Positions 20,529 to 29,153 of a stretch of 64,000 nt of DNA are shown here, in pieces. Under the pieces are notes generated by a model that did no database searches, was not told the origin of the DNA, and saw only the letters and a program-made list of their open reading frames with translations. Source of the DNA: Chloroflexota bacterium (GTDB lineage Bacteria > Chloroflexota > Dormibacteria > Dormibacterales > Dormibacteraceae); NCBI GenBank assembly GCA_005880795.1, contig VBGP01000008.1, forward strand, positions 92,681-156,680. The letters run 5' to 3'. Each line of letters starts with the position of its first letter. The first letter of the stretch is position 1. The position numbers and the translations under genes were made by a program.

Positions 20529-21302
20529 GTGCTGGAAGTTGAAGGCCTCGCCAAGCGCTACGGCGAGGTGCTTGCGCTCAAAGACCTGACCGTCAGCGTC
20601 GAGGAAGGCGAGTGCCTTGTCCTGCTGGGCCGCAACGGGGCCGGCAAGACCACCGCCCTGCGGTGCATGGCCGGCGTGCTGCTTCCCACCGCGGGCACGG
20701 TCAAGGTCGATGGGATTGACGCGGCGGACGACCCGGCCGCCGTCCGCGCCAGGGTTGGATTGATGCCCGAGGTGCCTGGCCTGTACGAGCGGATGTCGGC
20801 CCGCGCCTACCTGGACCATTTCGGCGCGATCTACGACGTCGAACCGCCGGTCCGGCGCCGCCGGATCGAAGAGCTGCTCGAGGTCTTCGAGCTCACCGAT
20901 GCCGGCGATCGCTGGCTCGGCACCTTCTCGAAAGGCATGCGCCAGAAGGTCGCACTCATCCGCGCGACCCTGCACCGCCCTCGCCTCATCCTCGCCGACG
21001 AGCCGACCTCGGCCCTCGACCCAGACAGCGCGCGCCGCGCATGGATCTACCTCAAGGACCTGCAGAGGGATGGCTGCGCGCTCGTCATCTGCACTCACAG
21101 CATGGAAGAGGCGGAGCATCTGGCAGGCGACATTGGAATCCTGTCCGCGGGCAGAGCGCTCGCCGTCGGCAACATGGTCGAGCTGCGCCGGCGCTCTGGA
21201 TTGAAGATGCGGCAAGAGGTGCGCGATCTCCCGACGCTGCAAGACATCTACCTCGCGATAGTGGACAACCATCGTGACCTGGCCGAAGTTAGAACGGCGT
21301 AA
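20529..21302 (+). CDS. ABC transporter ATPase
   Basis: A 257-residue NatA/CcmA-type nucleotide-binding subunit: Walker A GRNGAGKTTALR, signature FSKGMRQK, Walker B LILADEPTSALDPDS, switch CTHSM. GTG start. It overlaps the permease gene by 29 bp, and its ATPase resembles the N-terminal domain of the 37.7-kb ABC fusion. Confidence 0.9.
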   Translation: MLEVEGLAKRYGEVLALKDLTVSVEEGECLVLLGRNGAGKTTALRCMAGVLLPTAGTVKVDGIDAADDPAAVRARVGLMPEVPGLYERMSARAYLDHFGAIYDVEPPVRRRRIEELLEVFELTDAGDRWLGTFSKGMRQKVALIRATLHRPRLILADEPTSALDPDSARRAWIYLKDLQRDGCALVICTHSMEEAEHLAGDIGILSAGRALAVGNMVELRRRSGLKMRQEVRDLPTLQDIYLAIVDNHRDLAEVRTA

Positions 21303-22605
21303 AGCCGCGCTGGTCGCTCGCCGCGACCTGCGGGATGCGGTCAGCGAGCTGCGCCTTATCGTGGCGATGGTCGCGCTGACGCTCGCGATCCCGATCGCCT
21401 CCGCCTCCGGCGTCCGCGCGCTCGCGGCCTTCGGCGGCGGCACCGCCGTCGTCAACCGGCTGTCCCTGGTGGGCGCGTTCTTCGTGGTCTTCATCCCGGC
21501 CAGCTTCTCGCTGGTTCTCGCGCTCGAGTCGTTCGTCGGCGAGCGCGAGCGGACGACGCTCGAGGTGCTCCTGTCGACGCCGCTGCGGGAGGCGGAGATC
21601 TACGCCGGCAAGGTGGCCGCCGTGCTGACCGTTTCTCTAAGTCTTTGCTACGGCGGCCTGATCGTCTACTGCCTGATCGCGTTTCCGGGGCTTGGGTACT
21701 TCCCGCTCGGCATTCTGCTTGCGCTCGCCCTTTCGACGATCTGTCAGGTCGCGGCGATGGTTGCCGGCGCGGTGATCATCAGCCTCAACGCTCGCACGAT
21801 GCGCGCTGCCAACGTGATGGCCTCTTTCATCATCCTGCCCATGTCGGTGGCGCTGCAGGCCGAGGCGGCGCTGATCCTGCTGGGTCGCGCTGATTTCCTC
21901 TGGGCTTTTGCATTGCTGATGGCTGTGGTCGCCGTCGTGCTGCTGCGAATGGGCCTCAGCGGGTTCTCACGCGAGGCGTTGCTCGCCCGCGACGTTGGGC
22001 TGCGTCAGCCCCTGCGGCGTGCGACACGTGCGGTGCGGTCGAGCTTAAAGATGCGCCCGGGCATCTTTCGGCTGATCTGGATGAGGCGAACCCCGATGCT
22101 GCTTGCGGCCGCGGGCCTGCCACTCGGAGTGCTGGCCGGCTACCTCGCCGGGGCATCGAATGCGATCCCCCCGGCCGTGATACGGCCCGCGCTTGCGAGC
22201 CTTGTCAAGTCGTCTGGTGACGGAGGGCCGATCTACGAGGTCGCCACCATCTTCAGCCACAACGTGCTGGCCTTCCTGCTGGTGGCTGCGCTAGCGGTCA
22301 CGACGGCAGGCCTCAGCGGCTTCTTGCTCACGTTCGCGCCCGGATTCCTGCTGGGTTTTGCCGCCGCCCTTTCGTCCTGGACGCTCGCGTTGACCGGGAT
22401 CGTGCCGAACGGCCTGGTCGAGATCCCCGCGGCGATCATCGCGGGCGGCCTGGCGATCCACATCGGCGCCACCGCGATCCATATGGACGCGCGAGGTGGA
22501 TGGGCCGACCGGGTGCTCGCCGCGACGGCCGACTACGTGCGGGCGCTGCGCTGGCTGGTGCCTGCGCTTGCCGTCGCGTCGGTGCTCGAAGTCTTCATCG
22601 GCTGA
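21274..22605 (+). CDS. ABC-2 permease fused to a SpoIIM/DUF95-like membrane domain
   Basis: A 443-residue protein. Residues 1 to about 235 form an ABC-2 permease with the coupling segment VGERERTTLEVLLSTPLREAEIYAGK. After a basic linker, residues about 265-443 resemble the SpoIIM/DUF95 family: a helix pair beginning IFSHNVLAFLLVAALAV, then FAPGFLLGFAAAL and NGLVEIPAAIIAGGLAIHIG, the family's conserved Asn-Gly/Glu-Ile-Pro turn. Such a fusion is unusual. The partner ATPase is immediately upstream; substrate unknown. Confidence 0.8.
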   Translation: MTWPKLERRKAALVARRDLRDAVSELRLIVAMVALTLAIPIASASGVRALAAFGGGTAVVNRLSLVGAFFVVFIPASFSLVLALESFVGERERTTLEVLLSTPLREAEIYAGKVAAVLTVSLSLCYGGLIVYCLIAFPGLGYFPLGILLALALSTICQVAAMVAGAVIISLNARTMRAANVMASFIILPMSVALQAEAALILLGRADFLWAFALLMAVVAVVLLRMGLSGFSREALLARDVGLRQPLRRATRAVRSSLKMRPGIFRLIWMRRTPMLLAAAGLPLGVLAGYLAGASNAIPPAVIRPALASLVKSSGDGGPIYEVATIFSHNVLAFLLVAALAVTTAGLSGFLLTFAPGFLLGFAAALSSWTLALTGIVPNGLVEIPAAIIAGGLAIHIGATAIHMDARGGWADRVLAATADYVRALRWLVPALAVASVLEVFIG

Positions 22606-23822
22606 CCGAACACCTCCGGTACGAGGAGCCTTATCGCTAGCACGACCGCGCCTGCCGCGATGGCGCCGACAGCCATGGCCCATGGCGCGCCGAACAGCGT
22701 TGCGAGCAGCCCGGCCTGCATGGCTCCAATCGGTCCGACCCCGGCAAAGGCCTGCACGTAGAGAGCCATCACACGCCCGCGCAGATGGTCGGGCGTTATG
22801 GTCTGGATGCGGTTGTTCGTGGTCGCCAGAAACGAGATCTGGCAGTAACCCGCCACAAACAAGGCGATGAGCGAGAGCACGAGCACCCGCGAGATCGAGA
22901 ATTCGAGGAGCGCGGCCACCCATATCCCCGCCATCCAAAGCTGCCGGGGCGGGTCTGCGCCGAGGTGGGGCATGAATGCCAACGTCAGCGCTCCGGCCAG
23001 AGCGCCAAGACCCATCGCGCCGAGCAAAAAGCCGAATCCCTGCGCGCCCGCATGTAAGACCTGATCCGCGAACAGCGGCATGAGCGTCTGCCGGTTCATG
23101 GCGAACAGCGAAAAGACGGCGACCGCGACCAGCAGCCCTCCCACAACCGGCTGATGTCGCGCATAGGAAGCGCCCTGCGCGAGCCGCGACAGCAAGGGCT
23201 GCTCGTGCCGCTCTTGCGCCACGTTCGGCAGTTCTCGCATCAGAAGCAGGGCTGCCACGGCAGCCAGATAGCTGACCGAGTTGGCGAGAAAGCAAATGGG
23301 CACACCGACCAGGGCGATGAGCACGCCCGCAAGCGACGGCCCCACCACGGCGGCGCCGTTGAAGACCGACGAGTTGAGTGCGATCGCATTCATCAGGTCT
23401 TGCTTGCCGACCATCTCGACGATGAACGCCTGCCGAGCGGGAACGTCGAAGAGGTTGACGGTGCCGGTGGCGAGGGCGGCGATGATCACCATCCAGTACT
23501 CGGCGTGGCCGCTCGCGCTGAGGGCGAAAAGCGCGAACGATGGAATCGTGAACGCGGACTGGGTGATGAGCAAGATGCGGCGCTTGCGGAAGCGGTCGGC
23601 CACGACGCCGCCGAACTGGCTGCCGAGCAGGATCGGCGTGAACTGCGCGGCCAGCACGAGGCCGACGAGCAGGCCGCTGTGCGTGAGCTGCAGGGCGAGC
23701 CAAGGCATCGCGACGCTCTGCATCCAGGTGCCGATCGTCGAGATGATCTGGCCGGTGAAGAAGAGCCGGTAGTTGCGATGGCGCAGGGCACCCAGCATCC
23801 GTGCCTGAGCGGCGTCACTCAT
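22533..23822 (-). CDS. MFS transporter (EntS-like)
   Basis: A 429-residue, 12-helix transporter of the EntS/MFS_3 type: NYRLFFTGQIISTIGTWMQ at the start, motif A GGVVADRFRKRRILL, and FNGAAVVGPSLAGVLIALVG. Such proteins export siderophores, macrolides or other small molecules; the substrate is unknown. The start is ATG 23822; the ORF track's upstream codons are shadow. Its 3' end overlaps the convergent ABC permease gene by 73 bp. Confidence 0.87.
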   Translation of the reverse strand: MSDAAQARMLGALRHRNYRLFFTGQIISTIGTWMQSVAMPWLALQLTHSGLLVGLVLAAQFTPILLGSQFGGVVADRFRKRRILLITQSAFTIPSFALFALSASGHAEYWMVIIAALATGTVNLFDVPARQAFIVEMVGKQDLMNAIALNSSVFNGAAVVGPSLAGVLIALVGVPICFLANSVSYLAAVAALLLMRELPNVAQERHEQPLLSRLAQGASYARHQPVVGGLLVAVAVFSLFAMNRQTLMPLFADQVLHAGAQGFGFLLGAMGLGALAGALTLAFMPHLGADPPRQLWMAGIWVAALLEFSISRVLVLSLIALFVAGYCQISFLATTNNRIQTITPDHLRGRVMALYVQAFAGVGPIGAMQAGLLATLFGAPWAMAVGAIAAGAVVLAIRLLVPEVFGQPMKTSSTDATASAGTSQRSART

Positions 23823-23830
23823 CCGGTGGG

Positions 23831-24307
23831 ATGATCCCCAACGTGGCCAGGATCCGTGAAACGATCGAGATCGACGCCCCGACCGAGCGGGTATGGGCGG
23901 TGGTCGCGGAGGACGTGAAGAACGCGCCGAAGTGGACCTCCTACCTCGAGAAGGTGGAGAAGCTCGACGACGGGCCTCCGGGCAAAGGCACACGGTACCG
24001 CTACTTGCTGAACCTCCCCGGTGGAAACAAGGTGAGGCTCGAGGTGGAGCAGGACGTCTACAACAAGTCGACGAGATGCGCCGGCAGGTTCATCAAGGGG
24101 CCGCTCAAGGGGACCTGGTCCTATGTCTACACCGGGCGCAAGGACGGTTCGACCCGATTGGCCTACGAGATGGACTACGAGCTCAGCGGGCTGCTTCGTT
24201 TCGCCGGCGGGCTCCTGGGGCCGCAATACGCGGCCGGGATTCACAAGAACATGGAATCGCTGAAGCGCTACATCGAGTCGGGCAAGGGGCCGAAGCCTAA
24301 GCAATAA
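23831..24307 (+). CDS. SRPBCC (START-like) ligand-binding protein
   Basis: A 158-residue polyketide-cyclase/dehydrase-type protein: RETIEIDAPTERVWAVVAEDVKNAPKW at the N-terminus and an amphipathic C-terminal helix (NMESLKRYIE). Likely binds a hydrophobic ligand. ATG 23831 is eight bases from the start of the divergent MFS gene, so each promoter must lie in the other's coding DNA. Its stop region overlaps ridA (convergent) by 11 bp. Confidence 0.8.
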   Translation: MIPNVARIRETIEIDAPTERVWAVVAEDVKNAPKWTSYLEKVEKLDDGPPGKGTRYRYLLNLPGGNKVRLEVEQDVYNKSTRCAGRFIKGPLKGTWSYVYTGRKDGSTRLAYEMDYELSGLLRFAGGLLGPQYAAGIHKNMESLKRYIESGKGPKPKQ

Positions 24308-24680
24308 CCGCTTCGGCTTCGATCTCGACCTTCCAGCGTTCGTCGATGAGGTCTTTGACCACGACCATGGTGGCGACCGGTCGCGCGTTGGCCATGGCCT
24401 CTCCGTGGGCCTTGCCCACTGCATCGACCCAGTCCAGGCCCGTCACATACATGCGGGTCCTCACCACCTGGTCGAGCGAAGCGCCGGCCTCGGCCAGCGC
24501 GTTGCCGATGATCTCGAAGCAGCGCTTGGCCTGGACGTATGCGTCGGATTGAACCGAGCCGTCGGGCCAGACCGGCGCCGTCCCCGCCACCATGACGCGG
24601 TCGCCGATGCGGATCGCGCGGCAATAGCCGAATGATTTCTCGAACGGATTGCCGGAGCTGACTCGCTGCCTGGAATTCAG
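24297..24680 (-). CDS. RidA/YjgF-family protein, probable CTG start
   Basis: A 127-residue RidA-like protein; RidA enzymes deaminate reactive enamine/imine intermediates. Family features: SSGNPFEKSFGYCRAIRIGDRVMVAGTAP at the start, RTRMYVTG with the conserved Arg, and ATMVVVKDL...KVEIEAEAVIA at the end. The ORF track gives a much longer shadow start; the only start-like codon at the proper place is CTG 24680, which makes a CTGA overlap with the stop of the upstream gene. Confidence 0.85.
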   Translation of the reverse strand: MNSRQRVSSGNPFEKSFGYCRAIRIGDRVMVAGTAPVWPDGSVQSDAYVQAKRCFEIIGNALAEAGASLDQVVRTRMYVTGLDWVDAVGKAHGEAMANARPVATMVVVKDLIDERWKVEIEAEAVIA

Positions 24681-25135
24681 GGCTTTCGAAATGGGAGCAG
24701 CTCGAGCTGCTCGAAGCGGTCGTCGACCGCGGTGCGCAGCTCGATGACAAGCGCCTTCAAACGCTCTTGGGCGGCGGTGTCTGAGATGTTGACCACACGA
24801 ATCCGGCGGAGCGCCGTCTGCAAGGCGTACAGTCCGGCCGCCTCGTTGCCATTCAGACGCGCAGCGGCATTGCGAATCTCGCGAGCCACGTCCTCGTGAC
24901 CGTGTGCGCGCATCCAGTTGGACAGGCGGCCGGCGGCGGCGACGACCCGCTGCGTCTTCGGGTTGAGGGCCGCGGGCACGACCTCCACCGGCCGGCGCGA
25001 CGGGAAAACAGACGCCACCTTGCCCGGGTGGCGGAAAGAGGCGATGCGCCGCATCACGTTCCCTGGCCCCAGCATCACGACGATCCCTGCTCCAACCAGA
25101 AGGAAGACGAGGAAGCCCACGGCCGCATCGAGCAT
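24677..25135 (-). CDS. Single-pass membrane protein, unknown function
   Basis: A 152-residue protein with an N-terminal hydrophobic helix (VGFLVFLLVGAGIVVMLG) and a soluble helical remainder rich in Ala, Arg and Glu. I recognise no family. It is the first gene of a two-gene unit with ridA. TAACCT lies eight bases before the ATG. Confidence 0.65.
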   Translation of the reverse strand: MLDAAVGFLVFLLVGAGIVVMLGPGNVMRRIASFRHPGKVASVFPSRRPVEVVPAALNPKTQRVVAAAGRLSNWMRAHGHEDVAREIRNAAARLNGNEAAGLYALQTALRRIRVVNISDTAAQERLKALVIELRTAVDDRFEQLELLPFRKP

Positions 25136-25143
25136 TTTTATCT

Positions 25144-25149
25144 AGGTTA
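25144..25149 (-). promoter_or_regulatory. -10 element, leaderless layout
   Basis: TAACCT (minus strand), eight bases before the ATG at 25135; no Shine-Dalgarno site between. Confidence 0.5.
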
Positions 25150-25197
25150 CGCTTGGACAGCGACGATTTTTTGCATCCATTTACCAAAGGGGCGAAT

Positions 25198-25953
25198 GTG
25201 ACTCCTGTCGCCGTCATCACGGGGGCTTCGTCGGGTATCGGCGCCGCGACTGCGATCGCGCTCGGCCGCCACGGCTACCGAGTGGTGGTTGGAGCGCGAC
25301 GGGTGGAGCGTCTCGAACGCGTTGCGGGCGAAGACGGAGTCGCCCTGCATCTCGACGTGACGGACGAAGAAAGCATCAACCAATTCGTGCGCGAGGTCGG
25401 GAAACGGTTTGGGCGGATCGACGTGCTCGTCAACAACGCAGGGGGAGCTCTGGGTCTCAATCCGATTGAGAAGGCCAACGACGATGAGTGGATCGGCATG
25501 TGGAAGACCAACGTGCTCGGGCTCATGTGGATGACTCGTGCCTGCCTGCCTCTTCTGCGCAAAGCGCGGCATGGACACATCGTGAACATCGGATCGATCG
25601 CCGGGTTCGAGACCTACAAGGGTGGCGCGGGATACACCGCGGCAAAGCACGCCGTGCGTGCGATCAACAAGACGCTGCGGCTGGAGCTCAACGGCGAGCC
25701 GATCCGCGTGACCGAGATCGCACCCGGCCTCGTCGAGACGGAGTTCAGCCTCGTCCGCTTCCACGGCGACCGGAAGGCGGCTCGAGCTGTCTACCAGGGC
25801 CTGAAGCCGCTGACCGCCGACGACATCGCCGATTGCGTCGTGTTCGCCGTGACGCGACCGCCTCATGTCGACATCGACGAGATCGTGGTCCGGCCGGTCG
25901 CCCAGGCCACGGTGTGGCAGGTGGCGCGCAAACCCCCGCGCCCCAAGGCCTAG
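25198..25953 (+). CDS. Short-chain dehydrogenase/reductase (YdfG-like)
   Basis: A 251-residue classical SDR. Cofactor loop TGASSGIGAA, NNAGG, catalytic Ser in GSIAG, and YTAAK with the proper Tyr-x3-Lys. An Arg after beta-2 (VGARRVERL) favours NADP. Closest by eye to YdfG-type 3-hydroxy-acid dehydrogenases. I chose GTG 25198 because AAGGGG lies eight bases upstream; TTG 25153 is the ORF-track alternative. The stop shares CTAG with the convergent quinone reductase gene. Confidence 0.9.
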   Translation: MTPVAVITGASSGIGAATAIALGRHGYRVVVGARRVERLERVAGEDGVALHLDVTDEESINQFVREVGKRFGRIDVLVNNAGGALGLNPIEKANDDEWIGMWKTNVLGLMWMTRACLPLLRKARHGHIVNIGSIAGFETYKGGAGYTAAKHAVRAINKTLRLELNGEPIRVTEIAPGLVETEFSLVRFHGDRKAARAVYQGLKPLTADDIADCVVFAVTRPPHVDIDEIVVRPVAQATVWQVARKPPRPKA

Positions 25954-26888
25954 GGTTCGAGGAGGATCTTTCCAGTCGTCTTACGCGCCTGAAGGTCGAT
26001 GTGGGCCTGGCGGGCATCAGCGAGCGGGTAGCGCGCCCCGATCCGTACGTTGAGCTTGGACTGCCGGATCAGCTCGAACACCTTGCCCGCCCGCTCGCGG
26101 AGCATGTCGGGTGTCCGCGTGTAGGTCTGTATCGTCGGGCGCTGGACGTAGAGCGACCCCGACTTGGCGAGGAGCGCCACCGGCAAGGGATCGGGCTGGC
26201 CGCTCGCAGCTCCGTACAGGATCATCCGGCCGAGCGGCCGGATCGCTCGCAAGCCCTCATAGAACGTCGTCTTGCCGACGCCGTCGTAAACCGCCGCCAC
26301 GCCTTCACCGCCGGCCATCTCGCGGGCTCGCGTCGCGAAGTCTTCATAGCCCAGGACCTCATCGGCCCCAGCCTCGCGCGCAAGCTGTGCTTTGCCCTCG
26401 GAGGAGGTCGTGCCGATCACGTGCGCCCCGAGCTGCTTTGCGATCTGGGTCAACAGGAGACCGACACCACCCGCCGCGGCGTGGACGAGCACCCAGTCGC
26501 CCTTATGGATCGGATACGAGTCATGGGCGAGGTAGTGCGCGGTAATGCCTTGCAGCAGCGCCGCAGCCGCGATGTCCGATGAGACGCCGTCGGGAATCGG
26601 GACCAGGTGCTTGGAGTCGGAGGCGACCCGCTCCGCGTAGCTGCTCGGAACATTGATCCAGGCGACTCTCTCGCCTGTGCCTGCGACCCGGCCGGCGCCT
26701 TCGACTCCGATGATGGCCGGCGGTTTCTGGCCGTAGTCCTGACCCTCGCGCTCGTAGACATCGCGGAAGTTCACGCCGATGCCCTCCACCTCGACGAGGA
26801 CCTGCCCGTCCCGGGGTGAGGGGTCGGGCACCTCGCGATAGTCGAGGACCTCTGGGCCGCCGTTGCGCTCGAAGACCACCGCGCGCAC
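25950..26888 (-). CDS. NADPH:quinone reductase-like zinc-independent MDR protein
   Basis: A 312-residue medium-chain dehydrogenase/reductase. The N-terminal GroES-like domain has GIGVNFRDVYEREG; the Rossmann motif is HAAAGGVGLLLTQIAKQLGA; no zinc-ligand set is present. These mark the QOR family. GTG start with GGAGG ten bases upstream. Confidence 0.9.
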   Translation of the reverse strand: MRAVVFERNGGPEVLDYREVPDPSPRDGQVLVEVEGIGVNFRDVYEREGQDYGQKPPAIIGVEGAGRVAGTGERVAWINVPSSYAERVASDSKHLVPIPDGVSSDIAAAALLQGITAHYLAHDSYPIHKGDWVLVHAAAGGVGLLLTQIAKQLGAHVIGTTSSEGKAQLAREAGADEVLGYEDFATRAREMAGGEGVAAVYDGVGKTTFYEGLRAIRPLGRMILYGAASGQPDPLPVALLAKSGSLYVQRPTIQTYTRTPDMLRERAGKVFELIRQSKLNVRIGARYPLADARQAHIDLQARKTTGKILLEP

Positions 26889-26944
26889 CGCTCAGGTTCC
26901 TCCTACTCGATCAAACCGGCCGCCCGGGCCTCGTCTTTCGTCAT

Positions 26945-27055
26945 TCAACAACCCGGCTCGCCATAGTTGCCGCAGCAACCCTTCCCTCCGCTCTTTCTCC
27001 GCAGGTTGTTCGAGAACACTCGCAGCCGTTCGAGCGGGCCATACGACCCCGCCAT
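26945..27055 (-). CDS. Very small Cys-rich protein ending CCGNYGEPGC
   Basis: A 36-codon frame from ATG 27055. The first 25 residues are basic (ERLRVFSNNLRRKSGGKG) and the end is CCGNYGEPGC, an unusual low-probability tail that looks selected. I see no strong ribosome binding site, and the frame stays open upstream to 27148, so the start is uncertain. The rest of the gap between the quinone reductase and lipoprotein genes holds nothing else I can identify. Confidence 0.45.
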   Translation of the reverse strand: MAGSYGPLERLRVFSNNLRRKSGGKGCCGNYGEPGC

Positions 27056-27099
27056 GAAATTGCTGAAGAGGCTACGCGGCGAGGGACGCGCTGTGCGAC

Positions 27100-27492
27100 T
27101 CATTCGTAGTAATTGCTGTTGTACTCGATCCAGCCCGGGTTTGGGCATCCACTCGACGTATGGGCGTGGGTGCAGTGGACGCCATAGCGGGGCCCTGGGT
27201 CGATGTACAGCTGGCCGTGGATCACAACCGCGTCCCCTTTGTGCAGGGGCACGTTCTGCGCGAGGCTCGTGTTGTGGTCGATCTCGAGCGTCTCACCGGT
27301 CGTCGTCTTCACATCGAAGACTTCGTGGTCGCCACTCTGCACGGGGTCATTGCTCAGCGTCGCATCGAACGTCACCTCGGCGCCGTTCGAGCTCTGCTGG
27401 ATGTCGTTGTGGAGACCCTGGTCGTCGGCCGCATCACGGCCTCCGCAGGCGACCATCAAGAATGCCGCCGCGATCGCCGCGACCTGTTTCAT
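27100..27492 (-). CDS. DUF3465-like lipoprotein
   Basis: A 130-residue protein with a lipoprotein signal peptide ending at FLMVACGG (Cys about residue 16). The mature part resembles DUF3465: FDVKTTTGETLEIDHNTSLAQNV, GDAVVIHGQLYIDPG, HCTHAH and a PGWIEYNSNYYE end. Function unknown, presumably outside the membrane. It follows hisA with an ATGA overlap. Confidence 0.8.
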   Translation of the reverse strand: MKQVAAIAAAFLMVACGGRDAADDQGLHNDIQQSSNGAEVTFDATLSNDPVQSGDHEVFDVKTTTGETLEIDHNTSLAQNVPLHKGDAVVIHGQLYIDPGPRYGVHCTHAHTSSGCPNPGWIEYNSNYYE

Positions 27493-28193
27493 CGTGCCAG
27501 GGCCTGCTCCAGCGTGATCCGCCCTTCGTAGAGCGCCTTGCCCAGGATTGCCGCCTGCGCTCCAGCCGCGGCTACCCGGGTGAGGTCGTCTAGCGAAGCC
27601 AGGCCCCCCGAATACTGCAGGTCGACCTTGGTCATCTTGCGGACTCGTGCGAGCGTTTTCAAATCCGGACCGGACATCGTGCCGTCGCGGTCGATGGAGG
27701 TCAGGATCACTCCGGCGAGGGGGAGAAATTCCCAGCGGCCGACGAGTGCGCCAACTGAGACCGGGTCGGTATCGAGCCATCCGCTCACGGCGGCTTTGTT
27801 GTCCCGGACGTCGAGCGCGGCCAGGACCTGACCTGGGTGCTTGATCGCGCATCGCTCAAAAAGGTGAGGGTCGCGCACCGCGGCGGTAGCCATCACCACC
27901 CAGTGCGCGCCGCCCTCGAGCAGCGCATCAACCGCTTCAACGCTGCGCACCCCGCCCGCAACCTGCAGCTCGATGCCGGGCAGCTCGAGGATGCGCGCGA
28001 TGACGGGCATGTTGCTCGCGGAACCGCGTGCAGCATCCAGGTCGACTACATGAACGCGGTGCGCACCGGCGGTCGTGTAGCGCTGCGCGACCTCCACAGG
28101 ATCGTCCGCATAAACGATCGGGTGGTTGTAGTCGCCCTGGGTCAGACGCACGCAGCGGCCGCCGAGGATGTCGATCGCGGGAATGATCAGCAA
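27489..28193 (-). CDS. hisA: ProFAR isomerase
   Basis: A 234-residue TIM barrel for the fourth step of histidine synthesis. Catalytic Asp in IIPAIDILGGRCVRL and second Asp in LTSIDRDGTMSG; phosphate loops AGGVRS and YSGGLAS; GKALYEGRITLEQAL end. In Actinomycetota a close relative (PriA) also does the TrpF reaction; I cannot separate these by eye. TTG start with TAGCCT seven bases upstream. No other his gene adjoins it; hisC is 29 kb away. Confidence 0.93.
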   Translation of the reverse strand: MLIIPAIDILGGRCVRLTQGDYNHPIVYADDPVEVAQRYTTAGAHRVHVVDLDAARGSASNMPVIARILELPGIELQVAGGVRSVEAVDALLEGGAHWVVMATAAVRDPHLFERCAIKHPGQVLAALDVRDNKAAVSGWLDTDPVSVGALVGRWEFLPLAGVILTSIDRDGTMSGPDLKTLARVRKMTKVDLQYSGGLASLDDLTRVAAAGAQAAILGKALYEGRITLEQALAR

Positions 28194-28200
28194 CGCTTCG

Positions 28201-28206
28201 AGGCTA
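28201..28206 (-). promoter_or_regulatory. -10 element of hisA, leaderless layout
   Basis: TAGCCT (minus strand), seven bases before the TTG at 28193. Confidence 0.5.
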
Positions 28207-28213
28207 AATCGGG

Positions 28214-28705
28214 CTAACGGTAGTTCGTGAACTGAAGTGGGACGGGAATGTCCTCTGCTTCCCGCAGCGCCTTGATGACGAGCTGCAGCGAGTCCTTGTC
28301 CTTGCCCACGACACGGAGCTGGTCGCCCTGGATGCGGACCTGAACTTTGCTCGAGACGTTCTGAATCCGCTTGCGCAGGTCGCGCGCTATGTCATCGGTG
28401 ATTCCGGCGTTCAGGCGAACGTCGATCTGGCCGCGACCCTTGCCGACCGTCTTCGGGTCATCGGCCTTGAACAACTTGGGCGACAGCTGGCGGCGAGCGG
28501 CCTTCTCCCGCAGCACCTGGAGTGCGGCCTTGGCTCTGTCCTCACTCGCAGACTCGATGACGATGAGGTCGTCGCGAAGGTCGTAAACGGTCGCTGTGTC
28601 CTTGAAGTCGAAGCGAGTCCCGACCTCGCGGCGAGCCTGGTCGACGGCGTTCGTCAGCTCCGCGGGGTTGAACTCGGAGACGACGTCGAAGGAGTACTCG
28701 GCCAT
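28214..28705 (-). CDS. YajQ/DUF520 nucleotide-binding protein
   Basis: A 163-residue YajQ-family protein: SFDVVSEFNPAELTNAVDQA at the start, TRFDFKDT, and KVQVRIQGDQLRVVGKDKDSLQLVI near the end are diagnostic. Relatives bind RNA, nucleotides or cyclic di-GMP. It is two bases downstream of the next gene, so cotranscribed with it. Confidence 0.93.
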   Translation of the reverse strand: MAEYSFDVVSEFNPAELTNAVDQARREVGTRFDFKDTATVYDLRDDLIVIESASEDRAKAALQVLREKAARRQLSPKLFKADDPKTVGKGRGQIDVRLNAGITDDIARDLRKRIQNVSSKVQVRIQGDQLRVVGKDKDSLQLVIKALREAEDIPVPLQFTNYR

Positions 28706-28707
28706 GG

Positions 28708-29094
28708 TTACTGCGTACTGAGAATCGCCCGCAGCCCGATCACGACCGCCAGGACGGCGAGCGCCATGGCTGCCAGCGAGGAGATCGCAAGGAGGGCTCC
28801 GATGCCCGCGGTCGCCTCGTCCAGCGCCTCGGGTGGCGGCTTGTCATAAGGGTCGGGACCATAGTCGAGGTCGTACACGCCCTCCTCGCGCGCCCGCTCG
28901 ACGAGCTCGTCGAGGACGACCTTTCCGCCTGGCGGCAGAGCCTTGCCGTCGAGCTTAGAGACCGCCTCTTTCAGGTTGTCTCGGGTCCGTCCGAGCTCCG
29001 CCACCACCAGGTCCAGCGTTTGCGTCGCGGCTGGGGTCGGGTGTTCGCGGCGGAGGTCGGCGATGATGCCGTAAAGGCTCACGCCCGGATTCAT
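28708..29094 (-). CDS. Hypothetical protein with C-terminal membrane helix
   Basis: A 128-residue protein. Residues 1-65 are soluble and helical (LDLVVAELGRTRDNLKEAV), followed by an acidic Pro/Tyr/Asp stretch (DLDYGPDPYDKPPPEAL) and a C-terminal hydrophobic helix (LLAISSLAAMALAVLAVVIG). Not recognised. It precedes yajQ in one unit and is divergent from ilvE. Confidence 0.65.
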   Translation of the reverse strand: MNPGVSLYGIIADLRREHPTPAATQTLDLVVAELGRTRDNLKEAVSKLDGKALPPGGKVVLDELVERAREEGVYDLDYGPDPYDKPPPEALDEATAGIGALLAISSLAAMALAVLAVVIGLRAILSTQ

Positions 29095-29140
29095 AACAGA
29101 ATGAGGCAGCGCGGTGCAGGTGGGTAACCACCCGCCCTAA

Positions 29141-29146
29141 TACACT
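29141..29146 (+). promoter_or_regulatory. -10 element of ilvE, leaderless layout
   Basis: TACACT (within TAATACACT) seven bases before the ATG at 29154; no Shine-Dalgarno site. Confidence 0.55.
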
Positions 29147-29153
29147 TACTTCG

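Noticed and set aside
22291-23703. 470-residue minus-strand ORF in another frame of the EntS-like gene
   Set aside because: The 22533-23822 frame has the MFS motifs; this one has none.
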